This document shows positions 59,901 through 64,000 of a DNA stretch of 64,000 bases, piece by piece. Source of the stretch: Hericium rajendrae. Taxonomy: Eukaryota; Basidiomycota; Agaricomycetes; Russulales; Hericiaceae. Positions within the stretch are counted from its first letter, which is position 1, and each line of letters opens with the position of its first letter. The DNA lies in NCBI GenBank assembly GCA_033439255.1, contig CM065878.1:2790001-2854000 (forward strand). Reading direction: 5' to 3'. Below the pieces are notes generated by a model, which ran no database searches, was not told the DNA's origin, and saw nothing but the letters and a program-made list of their open reading frames with translations. Both the position numbers and the translations under genes were made by a program.

Positions 59901-62900
59901 TGAGGATATAGCAATGGGCACTGAAGGCGGAGTCGCTGCGGACCAACAACCTACTTCTCAGCAAGCCGATATCCCTATTGACCCTGCCCTTGTTTTAGAG
60001 GATTTTACAACCACTCCACAAATCCAGGTGAGTGTCTATTTTGACTGTTCGCCAATCATTTCTCACTCGATTTCATCAGCAGCCTGATTCAGTTGATGCT
60101 TCGCTCGAGCCTGCTCAAGCGACCGATGAGGCTCAGCATAAACGAACTGCTTCTGAGTCCGCTGATCCGGCTCAACCTTCCAAACGACAAAAACTTGAGG
60201 ATCCGGGCAAGGTCCGGTCGCGCGGCAACGTCTCTCTTCTGCGTCGCGAGAATGAATTTCTTCGTGTTCTGGAGGAGCTGGGTGGCATTACGTATAGTTC
60301 CGCGGCTGAGTTCATAGATGCTCACTTGGCCTTGCTCGAGTCTATGGCTGCCGCGGGTGAAGCTACAAGTGGCCTCCCCGGATTGAAAGTGGACAAGCGC
60401 ACCGTAACGTCCACGCTCGATGACATGGAAGAGCGTGGCAAAATCAAAACATTCCAGACCGCTATTCGTCTGCCGACTGGCCCCCAGAAACAAGTTCGTA
60501 TCATGTACCTGCCTACGATCGCAAAAGAACAGCTGGACTCGTACGTGGCTGAATTAGGCCGGGGTCTTCCTACGCCGCAACAACCTGTCGTCAAGCGGGT
60601 CGAAGAGGAAATAAAGTATGGACGCGAACTCGCGGAACCACACCGTCGAACTCTGCCTCTGGACCTTTTGCAACGGGCAAAGCTTGCAGACTATCAGGGC
60701 AACCCTATACATCCGGAGGCAGTGGATGAACTATTCCAGCGCGAAGATCAGGACATTCGCGACACACTTTTGACCGAAAGGTCCATAGTCTCACAGTTGC
60801 ATGGATTCATTTCTGGGAAGGCTTTGAGGGCCCGCGAACTTCATCTTTACACCCTGCGGAGCTTCGAAGAACAGCCTAATTCTTTCCACATCGTATCGGC
60901 CGAAGAACGTATCGTCAACCTGTCTTTCTATTCAAACGATATCCCACTCGCGGTATTCTGTGCCTTAGTGTCTACGCTCACCCATGACGAGCAATTGATT
61001 CAGCTTTTGTTGAGCAAGGAGGGAAGACGGATGCTAGTCAAAAACTTGCCGTTGGATCTCTATTCAGTCCTTTCCGTCGGGCGGACCAGGACTCGCTCAA
61101 GGCTGCTTGACTTATTCGAGCTTTTACAGGGTATCGGACTTGTCACACCATTACAGCGGACCGAGTCAGCTACGCCCTTCCTTTGCTGCACGCCTAAGAA
61201 CGAACATCCTTCAGCATTTGACGTGTTTACGGAGACATGGTCTCCTCAGTCTTCGATCAACTCGCCTGCATATTGGCGTTTCAATGCTGAAGCTCCAATA
61301 CATCTCTGGTCCATCTCCGAGGACTCGCCCGCCTTCTGGAAGAACATGTCTATTCGTACTTCCGAAGAGGCTACAGCGTATTGGGAGGATCTATGTAAGG
61401 TTTGCTTGGACCGGGAGTTTGCGGCATCGATCACCTGTCCGCCCACCGGAATGCGTCCACAAGGTTCAATCGAAGCCACCGCACGTTCTATTCGTCGCAA
61501 AAGCTCGTGGAAGTCGTCCTACGATCTTAGTCCTATACAGCAGCATTATCTCAACAGGTTTTTCAATCAGTCCACTGGCCAAACACCTCTTCAAGATCAG
61601 GACGGTGGCGCCACAACGCTGGAAAGAATAGCCTGGGTAATCAGCGCACCATCGACCGTGGTCACTGAATCGTTCAGAGAAAGTCATGCGAGATATGTAC
61701 ACAGGATCGAGCAAGCGGAACGCAAGCCTCGACCCAAGAAAGCTGCAAAAGCGGAGAAAGCTGCTAGGAGAGCTGCAGAGGAACAGCAGCTTGTGGAGAA
61801 AGCTGCTAACGCGAGGGCGCAGCGAGAACAGGATTGGCAAAGTTTGGTTCAACGACTTCATCCAGATCCCATGGACGATATGACGGCGGCACGTATTGGA
61901 CGCATCCGCAATTTATTCATGGACTCGGGGACAAGAGCGGATAACAAAAAATGGGAGCGAGAAATCTCGCGGGCTCTGCAGGATGCAAAGACGGCGGAGG
62001 AGACGAGGCTGGTGACATCGCAGAAGAAGGTTGCCACCATTGTCAGGCCCTCGTCCAGACCCGGTGCTTTGTCTAAGGCTGCTCCTCCCTCCAAAGGCAT
62101 AGTCCCTTCGGCTCGAGGCCCTCCTCCACCCGTCGCCGCCACCGCACCGGGCAAGTCAGTAGCTGAACTCATCGCGGATCAAGGTCCTGTACGCCATCAG
62201 AAGAAAGCAAAGAAGCGAAGCAAGAAGGCAAAGGAAGGCAAGTCGTGACAATACCCATCTCTACATTACATTTCTTCTGACGAATGAAAATAGAGCCCGT
62301 TGATGAAGGCTCTCCAATCCCGACTGTGCGTCGACACCGATTTCAATGGAACCGCGAGTACGACGAGCTCGCGAGGGATGCTTGCGTGATCGTCAGAGCT
62401 CGATGCCGTGGTGGACGCAAGGATTGGTCTGCATTGGCGCAGGTATTCCCTGGACTGGTGCCAAATTCAGTTCGGCAGCACTTCAATCAGTTGACCGTGG
62501 GGTCGGAAACGTATCTCAAGCGATTGGAAGATCGATGGTATGAGCTTTGGGTTCAGCATCGAGGGTCAGAGACTTTACCGGATCCAAATCCTGAGAGTCT
62601 GTCCGACTTCGACTTGGCGGCACATGTCGAATTTCTGCGACGTCATATTGATAAGAATGCTCTGTACGTCTGTCTGCATGTTCTCCCTCGGTGATAATGC
62701 TAATGAGACTTCAGACGAGTGGGATTCGTCAGCCCTCAGGAAATGCAGAACAATTTACTCCCCTCAAGCCTAGCCCAAATTGAATCGTCATTTGATATCA
62801 TTGAGAAACTGCCCAATGCACCTACCTGGGATTTCATGTGGAGTCTGAACGTCGACGAAGGTCGAGAGAAGGGCATGCTCCAGCAAGCATTCGTTCGAGG

Positions 62901-64000
62901 AGAGGACGACGTTCCTGTCACTTTCGACAATGCGACAGAATGTGCGTACAGCAGAGGCAGCCTGAAAGTGAGCGATACTTAACATTGCTAGTATTATTTC
63001 TAATTTCCATTCCGCAGATGGTTTTCGGGACTCCAAATGAAAATTACGATGCTTCGGCTGCCTGCAGAGCTTCTGCATGATATCGGAGAACAACCCGTAT
63101 CCGTCGCTCAAGGCAATTTGCTCACCCGTGGAGTCCTATCCAAGCTCGTCAGAGATCTCACGAAGCCAAAACCCGGCAGGACGCTGAAAATCTCGGAGTG
63201 TATGTGGTCCGTTACTTTTCTTCTGCCTGATATTGAAATGGAGTCTAGAAACCAAAATGCACTTGGCGGACTCATCGCAAGCGATACTTTCCAAGATGCG
63301 GCAACGTTGGAGACCCTTTGCGAGGAGCAGGAAGACATATGGAGAGAATGGCCCTGTTGTCCACGGATGGCGACACGGCCGCATTGCTTCAGCAGTCTCG
63401 GATGGCAAAGTGAGCATATCATCGCGGTACGAGATATCATACTCACGGTAATTTCGTCCAGGTGGACTTCACGGTTGACGTATCGCAACCACGCGCTGCC
63501 CGAGCGCTTCTTGACTGGAATAGTAAAAGGCCGGTCAGTAGGCGATATCACTTGTTCGCATGCACTGGTCTGATTCTTGGTCTCTAGACGACGATCATAT
63601 TGAGACGGCGATCTCTGTGAAGTTCCACGATATCACGGCCTTACCGGAGCAGCCAGGTCTAGAGTCATCTCCAGTTCAACGTGAGAGTGCACCGGGAGAT
63701 CATGGGAAGACGACGGATGGCAATCCTGCTTGTTGCAAGGAATCGTCTGAGGGTATCATTGATTGCGAAGCGTGCCTATCCACCGAGCGTGCAAGTCTAA
63801 CAACACGGCTCAACGAGAACGACCAGCGGTTGGGTGACCTTATCCTTGCCCGTCTTCAAGAAGCTGGTTCCGAGGGCCTCACCAAGATGGCTCTAATGGT
63901 GATTACTTTATGCAGTTACCGGGAAGTATTGTTGACATCCAATACAGGAATATCTTCCGGGATACACTTATGACGAGATCTGGACCGTCGTTGGGAAGTT
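56976..64000 (+). CDS. TFC3: TFIIIC B-block-binding subunit (tau138/GTF3C1 homologue), 3' partial
   Basis: This is the largest TFIIIC subunit, which binds the internal B box of tRNA genes and starts Pol III assembly. Exon 1 reads MDELIDHCVRELSFDGDLG and splices at GTGAGT to CSVSRLREFVVQYF. The winged-helix B-block domain is SKMSGMVYTALQLISRGRER GLSVVDLGKKTGYDQKSCFY LVKQLLELNLVV near 57,590-57,780. Further winged-helix segments include FFQGRLKELTEQGVIERILV and LDNFDKRTIELLLNRLEANP. A disordered region at 58,830-59,440 carries five AT-hooks (GRPRK or RGRPPK cores), followed by an acidic Pro/Ser-rich stretch. A second structured half begins near 60,230 (LLRRENEFLRVLEELGGITY). One intron at 62238-62293 is of the GC-AG class (donor GCAAGT), without which the frame stops at 62248. 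Coding continues (RFQWNREYDELARDACVIVR, a Myb/extended-helix segment) and runs off the right edge. Confidence 0.9.

Overview
The window is nuclear DNA of a filamentous basidiomycete, most likely an Agaricomycete (mushroom or polypore type). Genes are dense and on both strands, nearly all are cut by many introns of about 50-65 bp, and the families are fungal (Con-6, Spc7, tricalbin, Tip20/RINT1, PXA-type ABC transporter, TFIIIC B-block subunit). There are no operons, Shine-Dalgarno sites or CRISPR arrays. CDS entries give the span from start to stop codon including introns; splice sites were read by eye.

Layout. 0-9 kb: 3' part of a tricalbin-like multi-C2 protein, the eRF1 methyltransferase MTQ2, a tRNA-Ser(AGA), a small Con-6 protein, then about 2.9 kb without a convincing gene. 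9-19 kb: a mitotic group, with a kinesin-6 motor, the outer kinetochore protein Spc7/KNL1 sharing a divergent promoter with it, and an S/T-P-rich coiled-coil protein. 19-28 kb: ALG10 glucosyltransferase, a GNAT acetyltransferase, and a divergent pair of a TauD-type dioxygenase and an OPT transporter. 28-31 kb: gene-poor, with a long inverted repeat. 31-41 kb: PRP19 and SGT2 (divergent), a RING/coiled-coil protein, a Myb plus C2H2-finger factor, and PRP17. 41-45.5 kb: gene-poor apart from one tiny secreted-peptide precursor. 45.5-64 kb: MCM3, a RINT1/Tip20 homologue, a peroxisomal ABCD half-transporter, mitochondrial uS8, a PRELI/MSF1 protein, and TFC3 running off the right edge.

Most genes are housekeeping: spliceosome NTC/step II (PRP19, PRP17), chromosome replication and segregation (MCM3, kinesin-6, Spc7), membrane contact and lipid traffic (tricalbin, PRELI, RINT1, ABCD), and Pol III transcription (TFC3).

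The standout is the 85-residue secreted precursor at 43737-44115. It has a signal peptide followed by three perfect copies of AIGGQSMDW, each ending in Arg-Arg, and a fourth diverged Gly-rich copy ending in Lys-Arg. This is the design of alpha-factor and of Kex2-processed repeat proteins. The three identical copies differ only at synonymous sites, so the peptide itself appears to be under selection. I do not recognise this peptide.
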